The translations under genes were made by a program, and so were the position numbers. 12,080 nucleotides of DNA, from the NCBI GenBank assembly GCA_022353185.1, contig JAKRWB010000233.1, forward strand, positions 1 to 12,080, given 5' to 3'. Origin of the DNA: ANME-2 cluster archaeon (GTDB taxonomy: Archaea; Halobacteriota; Methanosarcinia; Methanosarcinales; Methanocomedenaceae). A model generated the notes under the pieces. The model saw only the letters and a list, made by a program, of their open reading frames with translations, was not told the origin of the DNA and did no database searches. This document shows, piece after piece, positions 6,054-12,080 of this stretch (its first letter is position 1; each line of letters begins with the position of its first letter).

Positions 6054-7433
6054 ATGGTAAGGTTCTTCAACCGCACACATGATCTGTCAATCTTTGAAGA
6101 TTTATACCGCGCCCCGTCCTCATCACTTGTAGTACTCTATGGACGCCGCCGTGTGGGAAAAACAGAACTTGCCCGGGAATTTATCAAAAACAAGAAAAGC
6201 ATATATCTTTTTATTGAGACAAAACCCGAAAAGCTCCTCTTAAAAGACATGGAAGAATCTCTCGAAAAGATATTGGATTTCAGGCCCAGGCTGGATAACT
6301 GGGATGATTTTTTCAATTTTCTCTTCAAAACCAGTGACAAAATAATTGTAGTGTTTGATGAGTTCCAGAATTTCAAAAAAACAGACCCTGGCTTCTTCTC
6401 CAAGTTCCAGAAATACTGGGATGCATATCACAGGGAAGCACCCCATATGTTCATAGTTATAGGTTCATATGTTGGAATGATAAAGAAAATATTCCAGGGA
6501 GATAAGGAACCACTTTTCGGCCGTGCCACATTGTTTTATAACCTTAAGCCGTTCACTTTTTCAGATAGTTATACGTTCCTGCGCGGTTTTTTGGATGTGT
6601 ATATAGAAGAGGCAATGAAATTTTACTTTATCTTTGGTGGTGTGCCTAAATATTTACTACTTGCAGGGGAATTCGGCACACCCGATGCTGGTGAGACTTT
6701 CAAGAAACTCTTTATCGACACCCGTATATTAATGGAAGAAGGTATGAACATCCTAAAACTTGAGTTCGGCACTGAACACAAGAGCTATTTTTCAATTCTT
6801 GAAGCCATCTCATTAGGCAGGTCAACGCCCAGGGACATATCAGATTACACGGGTATACAAGCTTCCACAGTCTCAAAATACCTGCATGAATTGCTATATG
6901 ACTATGAGATTATAAAAAAGGAAGAACCGGTTATAAAAACAAAGTCAAGAAGTGGAAGATACTTTTTGGGTGATAATTTTTTTAATTTCTGGTTCAGGTT
7001 CATCTATAAAAATTATGGAACATTTGAAATCGATCCTGAGATGGGACTGGAGTTGGTCAATAAAGACATCAATGCCTACTTCGGCTTAGCTTTTGAGAGC
7101 GTGGCCAAAGAATTCCTGATTGCTGTAAATAAAACCGGGGAACTTCCGTTCAGGTTCCTGGAGCTGGGCAGGTGGTGGGATAAAGATGCTGAAATTGATC
7201 TGATTGGTTTCAATAAAACGACCCGGGAAATCCTGTTGTGCGAAGTTAAATGGAAACATCTTACCAGAAAAGAGGCAGACATGATCATAAAGGACCTGAA
7301 GGAAAAAGCAGACAGGGTGAAAGGCAAATGGAACAGGCATTATTGCCTGATTGCAAAAGAAATTGACGAAAAAGAACGACTTGATTACCTGGCGTTTGAT
7401 ATTGCAGATATGGAAAAGATGCAAGCTCACTGA
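6054..7433 (+). CDS. Archaeal AAA-type ATPase with C-terminal DUF234 nuclease-like domain
   Basis: The 459-residue protein has the full archaeal ATPase (ATPase_2 plus DUF234) layout. Walker A is GRRRVGKT (30-37), Walker B is VVFDEFQN (99-106, D102/E103), a sensor-like segment is IVIGS (134-138) and FGR with R157 follows. A winged-helix segment spans about 245-300 (RDISDYTGIQASTVSKYLHEL). The C-terminal domain carries D382 in AEIDLIG and E397-V-K399 in LLCEVKW, the spacing of a PD-(D/E)xK nuclease fold. Such proteins are abundant in archaea, often near mobile or toxin-antitoxin loci, and their role is unclear. It stands alone, divergent from mscS. The gene is visibly richer in A and T than queC and the GTPase gene, which hints at acquisition. 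The stop falls inside an 11-bp repeat array. Confidence 0.9.
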   Translation: MVRFFNRTHDLSIFEDLYRAPSSSLVVLYGRRRVGKTELAREFIKNKKSIYLFIETKPEKLLLKDMEESLEKILDFRPRLDNWDDFFNFLFKTSDKIIVVFDEFQNFKKTDPGFFSKFQKYWDAYHREAPHMFIVIGSYVGMIKKIFQGDKEPLFGRATLFYNLKPFTFSDSYTFLRGFLDVYIEEAMKFYFIFGGVPKYLLLAGEFGTPDAGETFKKLFIDTRILMEEGMNILKLEFGTEHKSYFSILEAISLGRSTPRDISDYTGIQASTVSKYLHELLYDYEIIKKEEPVIKTKSRSGRYFLGDNFFNFWFRFIYKNYGTFEIDPEMGLELVNKDINAYFGLAFESVAKEFLIAVNKTGELPFRFLELGRWWDKDAEIDLIGFNKTTREILLCEVKWKHLTRKEADMIIKDLKEKADRVKGKWNRHYCLIAKEIDEKERLDYLAFDIADMEKMQAH

Positions 7434-7482
7434 CCATTCACTGACCATTCATTGAACATCCATTAACCATCCACTGATCATA
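7428..7482 (+). repeat. Five imperfect 11-bp tandem repeats overlapping the end of the ATPase gene
   Basis: The units are CACTGACCATT, CACTGACCATT, CATTGAACATC, CATTAACCATC and CACTGATCATA, at 7428, 7439, 7450, 7461 and 7472. The first two are identical and the rest differ by two or three bases. The first unit contains the last codon (CAC) and stop (TGA) of the ATPase gene; the array then fills most of the gap before queC. A period of 11 bp is close to one helical turn, so all units face the same side of the DNA. It could bind a protein cooperatively, or be replication slippage. Confidence 0.8.
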
Positions 7483-7497
7483 TACAAATCATTTTTT
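7481..7497 (+). promoter_or_regulatory. Candidate queC TATA box and upstream T-tract
   Basis: TATACAAA (7481-7488) is centred about 38 bases before the queC ATG, which would leave a leader of about 12 bases. A run of six T (7492-7497) follows; in archaea a T-tract can end transcription and may close the ATPase transcript. The sequence just before the ATG (AATCACCTATC) has no Shine-Dalgarno. Both readings rest on position and composition only. Confidence 0.3.
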
Positions 7498-7522
7498 ACC
7501 TTAAAACCATTAATCACCTATC

Positions 7523-8209
7523 ATGACAGGCGCAGTAACATTACTATCATCAGGTCTGGATTCCACGGTAGCATTCAAGCAGGCCCTGGACACATTCGAC
7601 AGCGTGATCTGCCTAACATTCGACTATGGGCAGCGGGCAGCCTCAATAGAAATTGAGAACGCCGCTGCCATCTGCAAAAAGTTCGGCTGTGACCACCACA
7701 TTATCCCTCTGCCCTGGTACAGAAACTTCGGCGGCGCCCTGACCGGTGCTGAGGAACTGCCCACCCCATCCATGACCGAACTGGACGATGCCGCAAAGTC
7801 AGATGAGACCGCCCGCAGCGTATGGGTTCCGGCACGCAACATGGTATTTTTATCCATTGCCGCCGCTTTTGCTGAAGAGCACGACCTGGAACATATCGTG
7901 GTGGGATTCGATGCCGAGGAAGCGGTCACATTTCCTGATAACACCCCTGAATTCATCGGACTGTTCAACAGGGTCATGGAATACGGCACCCTGAACCATC
8001 CCCGGATATTCGCACCTCTTGCAGACCTGGACAAAAAAGGCATTGTCAGGCTTGGGATTGAGATACAGGCGCCCCTGGAATATTCATGGTCATGCTACAC
8101 GGAAGGGCCCGTACCCTGCGGCAAATGCGAATCGTGCATGCGCCGGAAACGTGCTTTTTCAAGTGTAGGTATTCCTGACCCATTACTGGAACGACTGGGA
8201 AAATCTTAA
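7523..8209 (+). CDS. queC: 7-cyano-7-deazaguanine synthase QueC
   Basis: The 228-residue protein has the length and layout of QueC, which turns 7-carboxy-7-deazaguanine into preQ0 with ATP and ammonia. In archaea preQ0 is the precursor of archaeosine at tRNA position 15. The PP-loop is SSGLDS (9-14), followed by FDYGQR (33-38), WVPARNMVFL (101-110) and a zinc site made by C191, C199, C202 and C205 (CYTEGPVPCGKCESC). Two details depart from the common form: SSGLDS in place of SGGxDS, and TFPDNTPEF (136-144) in place of a YPD motif. The fold and ligands are otherwise complete, so I favour a real QueC over a paralogue. No queD, queE or tgtA is in the window. The GTPase gene follows after 28 bp. 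Confidence 0.9.
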   Translation: MTGAVTLLSSGLDSTVAFKQALDTFDSVICLTFDYGQRAASIEIENAAAICKKFGCDHHIIPLPWYRNFGGALTGAEELPTPSMTELDDAAKSDETARSVWVPARNMVFLSIAAAFAEEHDLEHIVVGFDAEEAVTFPDNTPEFIGLFNRVMEYGTLNHPRIFAPLADLDKKGIVRLGIEIQAPLEYSWSCYTEGPVPCGKCESCMRRKRAFSSVGIPDPLLERLGKS

Positions 8210-8237
8210 TGCTGACACCAGTGGTTATAGAATCGAA

Positions 8238-9329
8238 ATGAGCCTGGACGAAGAAATTACAGACATAGAGGACGAGATACGCAAGACCTCTTACAATAAG
8301 GCAACCTCGCATCACATAGGCAGACTGAAAGCAAAACTTGCCCGCCTGAAAGATGATATGATAAAACGTGCCTCATCAAAAGGCGGAGGTGAAGGTTATT
8401 CGGTTCGCAAATCAGGAGATGCGACCGTAGTACTGGTTGGATATCCGTCGGTGGGCAAATCTACCTTACTTAATCGGCTGACCGGTGCCCAGTCCAAGAT
8501 AGGGGCGTACGAGTTCACCACCCTGGACGTGGTTCCAGGCACCATGTTCCACAACGATGCCACTATCCAGATACTGGACGTGCCCGGGCTTGTGCGCGGG
8601 GCCGCCTCAGGGCGTGGCCGTGGAAAAGAAGTCATATCAGTGGTCAGGAATGCTGACCTTATTGTGTTCATGACCGACGTGTTCCAGACCGGGCATCGGG
8701 ACGTACTTGAAAAAGAACTCTATGACGCCGGTATCAGGGTGAATACCCGCAGGCCTGATGTGAAAGTTATGCGCAAGTTCAGGGGCGGTGTCAGCATCAA
8801 CTCAACCGTGGACACAGAACTGGACCGGGATACCATCCTGTCCATACTCAAGGAATACAAGATGCACAATGCTGACGTGCTTATCCGGGCCAAAGTGAAC
8901 ATAGACGAGTTCATTGATGCGCTGATGGGCAACCGCAAGTACATCAATGCAGTTACCGTTATCAACAAGGCTGACCTGGTGGACGAAGAGTTCAAAACCG
9001 AGATCAGGGCCAATTTTCCAGACGCAATGCTAATTTCAGCAGACATGGATAAAAACCTGGATCCCCTGAAAGACCTTATTTTCGACTACTTGAAATTCAT
9101 CCGCCTGTACATGAAACCCCAGGGAGAGCCTGCAGATATGGAAGAGCCCATGATAATCCAGGAAGGGGTCAATGTGGGTGATATCTGTGATAAACTGCAT
9201 CGTGATTTTAGGAAAAGATTCAGGTATGCCCAGGTGTGGGGCCCCTCTGCCAAACATGCAGGTCAGCGCGCCGGCCTGGAACATATATTAATGGACGGCG
9301 ATATATTGACTATTGTAACCCAGAAGTGA
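8238..9329 (+). CDS. DRG-family GTPase with TGS domain
   Basis: This 363-residue OBG-superfamily GTPase is full length for archaeal DRG. It has an N-terminal basic coiled region (about 1-45, ending AKLARLKDD), G1 GYPSVGKST (68-76), G2 region FTTLDVVPG (93-101), G3 DVPG (114-117), the glycine-rich GAASGRGRGKE (121-131) after it, G4 NKAD (243-246) and a G5-like SAD (267-269). The TGS domain runs from about 289 to 362. DRG proteins are conserved in archaea and eukaryotes and associate with ribosomes; eukaryotic homologues help relieve translational stalling. A similar role here is family inference. It sits 28 bp after queC and 7 bp before a small membrane-protein gene, likely one transcription unit. 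Confidence 0.95.
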   Translation: MSLDEEITDIEDEIRKTSYNKATSHHIGRLKAKLARLKDDMIKRASSKGGGEGYSVRKSGDATVVLVGYPSVGKSTLLNRLTGAQSKIGAYEFTTLDVVPGTMFHNDATIQILDVPGLVRGAASGRGRGKEVISVVRNADLIVFMTDVFQTGHRDVLEKELYDAGIRVNTRRPDVKVMRKFRGGVSINSTVDTELDRDTILSILKEYKMHNADVLIRAKVNIDEFIDALMGNRKYINAVTVINKADLVDEEFKTEIRANFPDAMLISADMDKNLDPLKDLIFDYLKFIRLYMKPQGEPADMEEPMIIQEGVNVGDICDKLHRDFRKRFRYAQVWGPSAKHAGQRAGLEHILMDGDILTIVTQK

Positions 9330-9336
9330 CCCTGAA

Positions 9337-9603
9337 ATGGAGCCGCGAATCACACCCCGGAAATTCAATATCATATTGACCGTTAGTATCTACCTGGCAT
9401 TTATAGGCGCAATAATCTCCCTGTATATGAAATGGGTATTACTTGTATGGATATTCCTGATTCTCGGCCTGTTATTCTTTATGGCCCGCAATGCCGCGTT
9501 TATTATGGAAAAAGTGGTAGAAAAGCGATATAGCTATGACAATAACTCTGGTAATAATTTTCATGATGACTTTGGTGACAACACTGATGATAAAAACCAG
9601 TGA
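9337..9603 (+). CDS. Small two-helix membrane protein of unknown function
   Basis: The 88-residue protein has a short basic N-terminus (PRITPRKF), two membrane helices at about 10-29 and 32-50 joined by a short turn, then a polar tail rich in Asn, Asp and Gly (NNSGNNFHDDFGDNTDDKNQ). The short basic N-terminus suggests that both ends are cytoplasmic. I recognise no family. The ATG begins 7 bp after the GTPase stop and GTGA precedes it, so translation may be coupled to the GTPase gene. The gene ends only 6 bp from the stop of the convergent aminotransferase. Confidence 0.7.
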   Translation: MEPRITPRKFNIILTVSIYLAFIGAIISLYMKWVLLVWIFLILGLLFFMARNAAFIMEKVVEKRYSYDNNSGNNFHDDFGDNTDDKNQ

Positions 9604-9609
9604 CTCTAG

Positions 9610-10770
9610 TCATCTCAGGAACATTTCCATACGCTCCAGCGCGGTTTTCAGTTCTTCAAGGCTGGAAGCATAGGAACATCGCAAAAATCCGGCACCAGAC
9701 TCACCGAATACATCCCCGGGAACTACGGCCACCTTCTGCTGGTTCAGCAGTTCTTCAGCAAACTGCGACGAGGTCATGCCTGTAGATTGCACAGACGGGA
9801 ATGCGTAGAATGCTCCTCTTGGCTCGAAACAATCCAGGCCCAGCTCATTAAGTCCTGTAACAAATAGCCTCCTGCGTCGGTTATATTCCCTGACCATGGC
9901 CTGCATTTCTGAATCGCCTTTGTTCAGGGCCTCGATAGCCCCCATCTGGGAAGTTATGGGTGCACATAGCATAGTATACTGATGAATGAGCAGCATAGCA
10001 CTGATAATATCGGGCGGCCCCATGGCATACCCCATGCGCATCCCGGTCATGGCATGGGACTTTGACAGGCCGTTTAATAGTATAGTACGTTCATCCATGC
10101 CGTTCAGTGATGAAAAACATGTATGCTTACCATTGTAGGTAAGCTTGTCATACACCTCATCAGATATGACCAGCAGGTCATGTTCCACTGCCACATCTGC
10201 CACTTCCTCTAAATCCTTTTTACCCATTACTGCCCCGGTCGGATTGTTGGGGTAGCTCAATATGATGGCTTTGGTCTTTGGTGTAACAGCATCTTCCAGA
10301 TGTGCCCCTGCCAACCGGAACTCGTTCTCCCTGGTAGTGGAAACAGTAACCGGTGTACCCCCGGAAAAAACAATACCTGGTTTATATGACACATAACTGG
10401 GTTCGTGGACGATGACTTCATCTCCTGGATTTACCACGGCACGCAGGGCAAGGTCAGCGGCTTCACTGACGCCGGTGGTTACGAGTACCTGGGTGTCAGG
10501 GTCATAGTTTACGCCATAGTCCCTGTGGAATGAATCAGACACGGCTTCCCTGAGTTCAAGCAGACCGGCGTTGGAAGTATATGAAGTGAAACCTTTCTCA
10601 AGCGAATAAATACATGCTTCCCTGATGTGCCAGGGCGTGACAAAATCAGGTTCGCCCACACCCAGGGAGATGACATCATCCATACCGATGACCATATCAA
10701 AGAATTTCCTGATACCCGAAGGTGGCACAGCACTTACCCTGTCAGAAATAAATTTTCGTGTATGGTTCAT
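9610..10770 (-). CDS. PLP-dependent aminotransferase, class I/II (aspartate aminotransferase fold)
   Basis: The 386-residue enzyme moves an amino group between an amino acid and a 2-oxo acid with pyridoxal phosphate. Fold type I landmarks are clear: GVGEPDF (37-43), TTGVSEA (98-104), YPNNPTG (173-179) with N176, SDEVYDKL (203-210) with D204, GLSKSHAMTGMRMG (234-247) with K237 as the PLP lysine and R245 as phosphate ligand, and LRCSYA (363-368) with R364 as the expected carboxylate-binding arginine. This matches the archaeal AspC/aromatic-type branch, but the preferred amino acid cannot be read from sequence. It starts 17 bp after the Lrp-type regulator, so the two are probably cotranscribed and the regulator may respond to its substrate or product. 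Confidence 0.93.
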   Translation of the reverse strand: MNHTRKFISDRVSAVPPSGIRKFFDMVIGMDDVISLGVGEPDFVTPWHIREACIYSLEKGFTSYTSNAGLLELREAVSDSFHRDYGVNYDPDTQVLVTTGVSEAADLALRAVVNPGDEVIVHEPSYVSYKPGIVFSGGTPVTVSTTRENEFRLAGAHLEDAVTPKTKAIILSYPNNPTGAVMGKKDLEEVADVAVEHDLLVISDEVYDKLTYNGKHTCFSSLNGMDERTILLNGLSKSHAMTGMRMGYAMGPPDIISAMLLIHQYTMLCAPITSQMGAIEALNKGDSEMQAMVREYNRRRRLFVTGLNELGLDCFEPRGAFYAFPSVQSTGMTSSQFAEELLNQQKVAVVPGDVFGESGAGFLRCSYASSLEELKTALERMEMFLR

Positions 10771-10787
10771 CGGTCGCTCACATCATC

Positions 10788-11273
10788 TTATGGAGTTATG
10801 GCCAGTCTTTTTGACTTCTCCTTCTCGAACAGTGTTACTCCGTCCTCTTTGTAGGTCTTTAGCACGAAATGTGTCACCGTGCTCTGCACCTGGTCGAGAG
10901 TGGAAATCTTCTCTGCCACGAAAAAAGCCACATCCTTCATGGAACGCCCGCGCACGGTCAGGGAAAGGTCGTGGTCGCCTGATATCAATCGCACAGACCT
11001 GACCTCGTTAAAATTTGCAATACGCCTGGCAATCTCATCGTATCCTAACCTGTCACCCAGGGATATCTTGAGTTCGATGATGGCATAGAGGTATTCTTCA
11101 CCCACCTTATCCCAGTCAATGACAGCCTTATATTTACGTATGATACCGCTGTCTTCCAGTTCCTTGATACGAGAGCGTACTTCTGTCTCAGATTGTCCAA
11201 TAAGCCTGGCAATCTCTGCAGGGTCAATCTTTGGGTCCTGCTCTATAATCTCTAATATCTCATTCATGACCAT
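10788..11273 (-). CDS. Lrp/AsnC-family transcriptional regulator
   Basis: The frame encodes 161 residues. An N-terminal helix-turn-helix (about 17-50; DPAEIARLIGQSETEVRSRIKELE) is followed by the linker IIRKYKAVIDW and a C-terminal RAM ligand-binding domain (about 62-145; SVRLISGDHDLSLTV around 94-108). Family members form dimers or octamers, bind phased palindromic sites and sense amino acids. M3 (11265-11267) is the more likely start, because a GAGG lies 7 bases before it but only 1 base before M1; the protein would then be 159 residues. The aminotransferase follows by 17 bp and is the most likely target. A symmetric nested dyad just upstream suggests autoregulation. Confidence 0.93.
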   Translation of the reverse strand: MVMNEILEIIEQDPKIDPAEIARLIGQSETEVRSRIKELEDSGIIRKYKAVIDWDKVGEEYLYAIIELKISLGDRLGYDEIARRIANFNEVRSVRLISGDHDLSLTVRGRSMKDVAFFVAEKISTLDQVQSTVTHFVLKTYKEDGVTLFEKEKSKRLAITP

Positions 11274-11274
11274 G

Positions 11275-11278
11275 CCTC
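11275..11278 (-). promoter_or_regulatory. Ribosome binding site that decides the Lrp-type start
   Basis: The minus strand reads GATATGAGGCATGGTCATG. GAGG is 7 bases from the second ATG (11267-11265) but only 1 base from the first (11273-11271), so initiation at the second ATG is favoured. Confidence 0.65.
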
Positions 11279-11286
11279 ATATCTGG

Positions 11287-11331
11287 TAAGCGTGTTTCCT
11301 ATGTATTATCAGGACATAGATTTTGCGCTTA
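11287..11331. promoter_or_regulatory. Nested dyad-symmetric element upstream of the Lrp-type gene
   Basis: The 45-bp element reads TAAGCG-N6-CTATGT-N9-ACATAG-N6-CGCTTA. Outer and inner arms are perfect 6-bp inverted repeats that share one centre (11309), with half-sites 12 bp apart on each side. On the minus strand a TATA-like GATAATACAT overlaps the centre, at a suitable distance for a transcript of the regulator. This geometry suits an operator bound by a multimeric Lrp/AsnC protein. It could also form an RNA hairpin with a 6x6 internal loop at the 3' end of the flavoprotein mRNA, whose stop is two bases away; no T-tract follows, which makes a terminator less likely. Confidence 0.55.
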
Positions 11332-11332
11332 T

Positions 11333-11899
11333 TTACACGGGTGCAAGCCTGTCAAGGGTATCGCACAATTTATTCACTGTATCTTCTACGGTCTTCATGC
11401 CTACTTCATCGGTATTAGCAGCCTTTTGTGTAATGCCGCCAAAGTGATTGTTGTCACCTACCACTATCATACCATGGATATGCATCCAGGCATGTATGGA
11501 CCAGACAGTATATTCCTGCCCACCGTTACGGGATGCGCCAACGGCCAGTGCGGCACCAACTTTATCCTTAAGTAAAAATCCATTTCTCCTCAAGGGAAGT
11601 GTACGGTCGAACAGCATCTTTAACTGTCCGGACAGGGTTCCGAAATACACGGGCGAGGATGCGATGATACCATCGGCAGACGCAAGGGAACTGTTGATTC
11701 CTGCCATATCATCCTCAATGGGACAGCTGTTTTCAGTTCTGCATACGTGGCAGTCAGTACAGGGGGATATATCTGCACCGGCAAGGGATATATTCTCAAC
11801 TTCAAATCCTCTCTGCCTGGCAATATCCAGTGCACGGTCGATCATGTGGCTGTTACTTCCATCCCGGTTTGGACTGCCAGATATTCCAACAATTTTCAT
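11333..11899 (-). CDS. Iron-sulfur flavoprotein, NADPH-dependent FMN reductase family
   Basis: The 188-residue flavodoxin-fold protein has an N-terminal FMN loop GSPNRDGSNS (8-17), a second flavin segment SPVYFGTLSGQLKMLFDR (82-99) and GASRNGGQE (121-129). Between them C47, C50, C53 and C59 form C-x2-C-x2-C-x5-C, the compact motif that holds a 4Fe-4S cluster in the iron-sulfur flavoproteins (Isf) described from Methanosarcina. Those dimers carry FMN and the cluster and pass electrons, for example from ferredoxin to oxygen-derived oxidants. An electron-transfer or oxidative-stress role here is family inference. The ATG has no Shine-Dalgarno. The gene ends 59 bp before the Lrp-type frame on the same strand, but that gene has its own promoter-like region. 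Confidence 0.92.
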   Translation of the reverse strand: MKIVGISGSPNRDGSNSHMIDRALDIARQRGFEVENISLAGADISPCTDCHVCRTENSCPIEDDMAGINSSLASADGIIASSPVYFGTLSGQLKMLFDRTLPLRRNGFLLKDKVGAALAVGASRNGGQEYTVWSIHAWMHIHGMIVVGDNNHFGGITQKAANTDEVGMKTVEDTVNKLCDTLDRLAPV

Positions 11900-11934
11900 A
11901 TTACACGACTTTCGGGCATTTCAATTTTATTACC

Positions 11935-11944
11935 GATTTAAATC
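11935..11944 (-). promoter_or_regulatory. Candidate TATA box of the flavoprotein gene
   Basis: GATTTAAATC is a perfect 10-bp palindrome centred about 40 bases before the flavoprotein ATG, placing the transcript start near 11913 with a leader of roughly 14 bases. The surrounding AT-rich sequence offers other TATA-like boxes, so the exact element is uncertain. Confidence 0.4.
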
Positions 11945-11959
11945 AGAGCAATAAATTAC

Positions 11960-11991
11960 AGTTTAAATATTTTATAGTTTAAATTTTATCA
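11960..11991. repeat. AT-rich 16-bp direct repeat
   Basis: AGTTTAAATATTTTAT (11960-11975) is directly followed by AGTTTAAATTTTATCA (11976-11991). The first nine bases are identical and 12 of 16 agree. It lies upstream of the flavoprotein gene, and overlaps the end of a possible minus-strand frame entering from the right. Confidence 0.45.
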
Positions 11992-12079
11992 AATGTTTAT
12001 CAAGATTATAAACATTCATTGTATTTAATATGCTAAGACCATCATTAAGTTTACCCATCAACTTTGGCTCTTTTGGATT
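11972..12079 (-). CDS. Possible C-terminal end of a gene entering from the right edge
   Basis: From base 12079 the minus strand is open for 35 codons and stops with TAA at 11974-11972. The reading begins NPKEPKLMGKLNDGLSILNT and ends KHLIKFKL. An open frame of this length in such AT-rich DNA, with ordinary polar and hydrophobic mix, suggests the tail of a real protein, but it is too short to assign and may be chance. The opposite strand has an ATG at 12030 open for 17 codons to the edge, which looks less protein-like. If the minus-strand frame is real, it lies 72 bp upstream of the flavoprotein gene. Confidence 0.3.
   Translation of the reverse strand, partial: NPKEPKLMGKLNDGLSILNTMNVYNLDKHLIKFKL
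11992..12016. repeat. Perfect 9-bp inverted repeat
   Basis: AATGTTTAT (11992-12000) and ATAAACATT (12008-12016) are exact inverted copies separated by CAAGATT. The element is about 95 bp upstream of the flavoprotein ATG, behind its likely TATA box, where a regulator could bind. It also lies within the possible minus-strand C-terminal frame, in which case it may have no regulatory role. Confidence 0.5.
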
Positions 12080-12080
12080 C

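Noticed and set aside
7428..7482. CRISPR array
   Set aside because: The units are 11 bp and directly adjacent, with no spacers and no cas genes in the window.
11448..11954. 168-codon plus-strand frame opposite the flavoprotein gene
   Set aside because: It is the complement of a well-supported gene, with low-complexity Ser/Pro-rich translation and no recognisable domain.

Overview
This window most likely comes from a euryarchaeon of the Methanosarcinales or a close relative (a methanogen or an ANME-type methane oxidiser). The main clues are an archaeal type IV pilin N-terminus, an archaeal ATPase fused to a DUF234 nuclease domain, a DRG-type GTPase with a TGS domain, an archease-RtcB pair, QueC (archaeosine pathway in archaea) and an iron-sulfur flavoprotein with the compact cysteine motif known from methanogens. 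Several genes have a TATA-like box 24-40 bases before the start codon and no clear Shine-Dalgarno sequence, which is also archaeal. The lineage is an inference; there is no rRNA or methanogenesis gene here. All twelve complete genes stop with TAA or TGA, none with TAG.

Layout. (1) 1-2526, minus strand: a tight cell-surface cluster. In order of transcription it encodes an N-anchored exported protein of unknown function, a membrane-anchored alkaline-phosphatase-superfamily ectoenzyme, and an archaeal pilin-like protein cut by the left edge. (2) 2593-4550, minus strand: archease then rtcB, an intact RNA-ligation operon. (3) 4598-4810, minus strand: an undescribed relic of a UPF0175-type antitoxin broken by one in-frame TAA, with no toxin beside it. 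(4) 4837-5931, minus strand: an MscS-family mechanosensitive channel. (5) 6054-7433, plus strand: an AT-rich AAA-type ATPase-nuclease, divergent from mscS, with a TATA box placed for a leaderless transcript. It ends in five 11-bp tandem repeats that begin in its last codon before the stop. (6) 7523-9603, plus strand: queC, a DRG GTPase and a small two-helix membrane protein. (7) 9610-11899, minus strand: a flavoprotein, an Lrp/AsnC regulator and a class I/II aminotransferase. The regulator is preceded by a symmetric nested dyad. (8) 11900-12080: an AT-rich promoter region with repeats and possibly the last 35 codons of a minus-strand gene entering from the right.

How the genes fit together. 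Archease and RtcB act together: archease promotes RtcB guanylylation and turnover in sealing tRNA exons and other RNAs. The Lrp-type regulator is 17 bp upstream of the aminotransferase and probably controls it. The surface cluster suggests an exported enzyme made together with a pilin or pseudopilin. The rest is mostly housekeeping. The parts I find most worth a second look are the phosphatase-pilin cluster, the antitoxin relic, the 11-bp repeats, and the nested dyad upstream of the regulator, which shares a 10-mer with the mscS upstream region.
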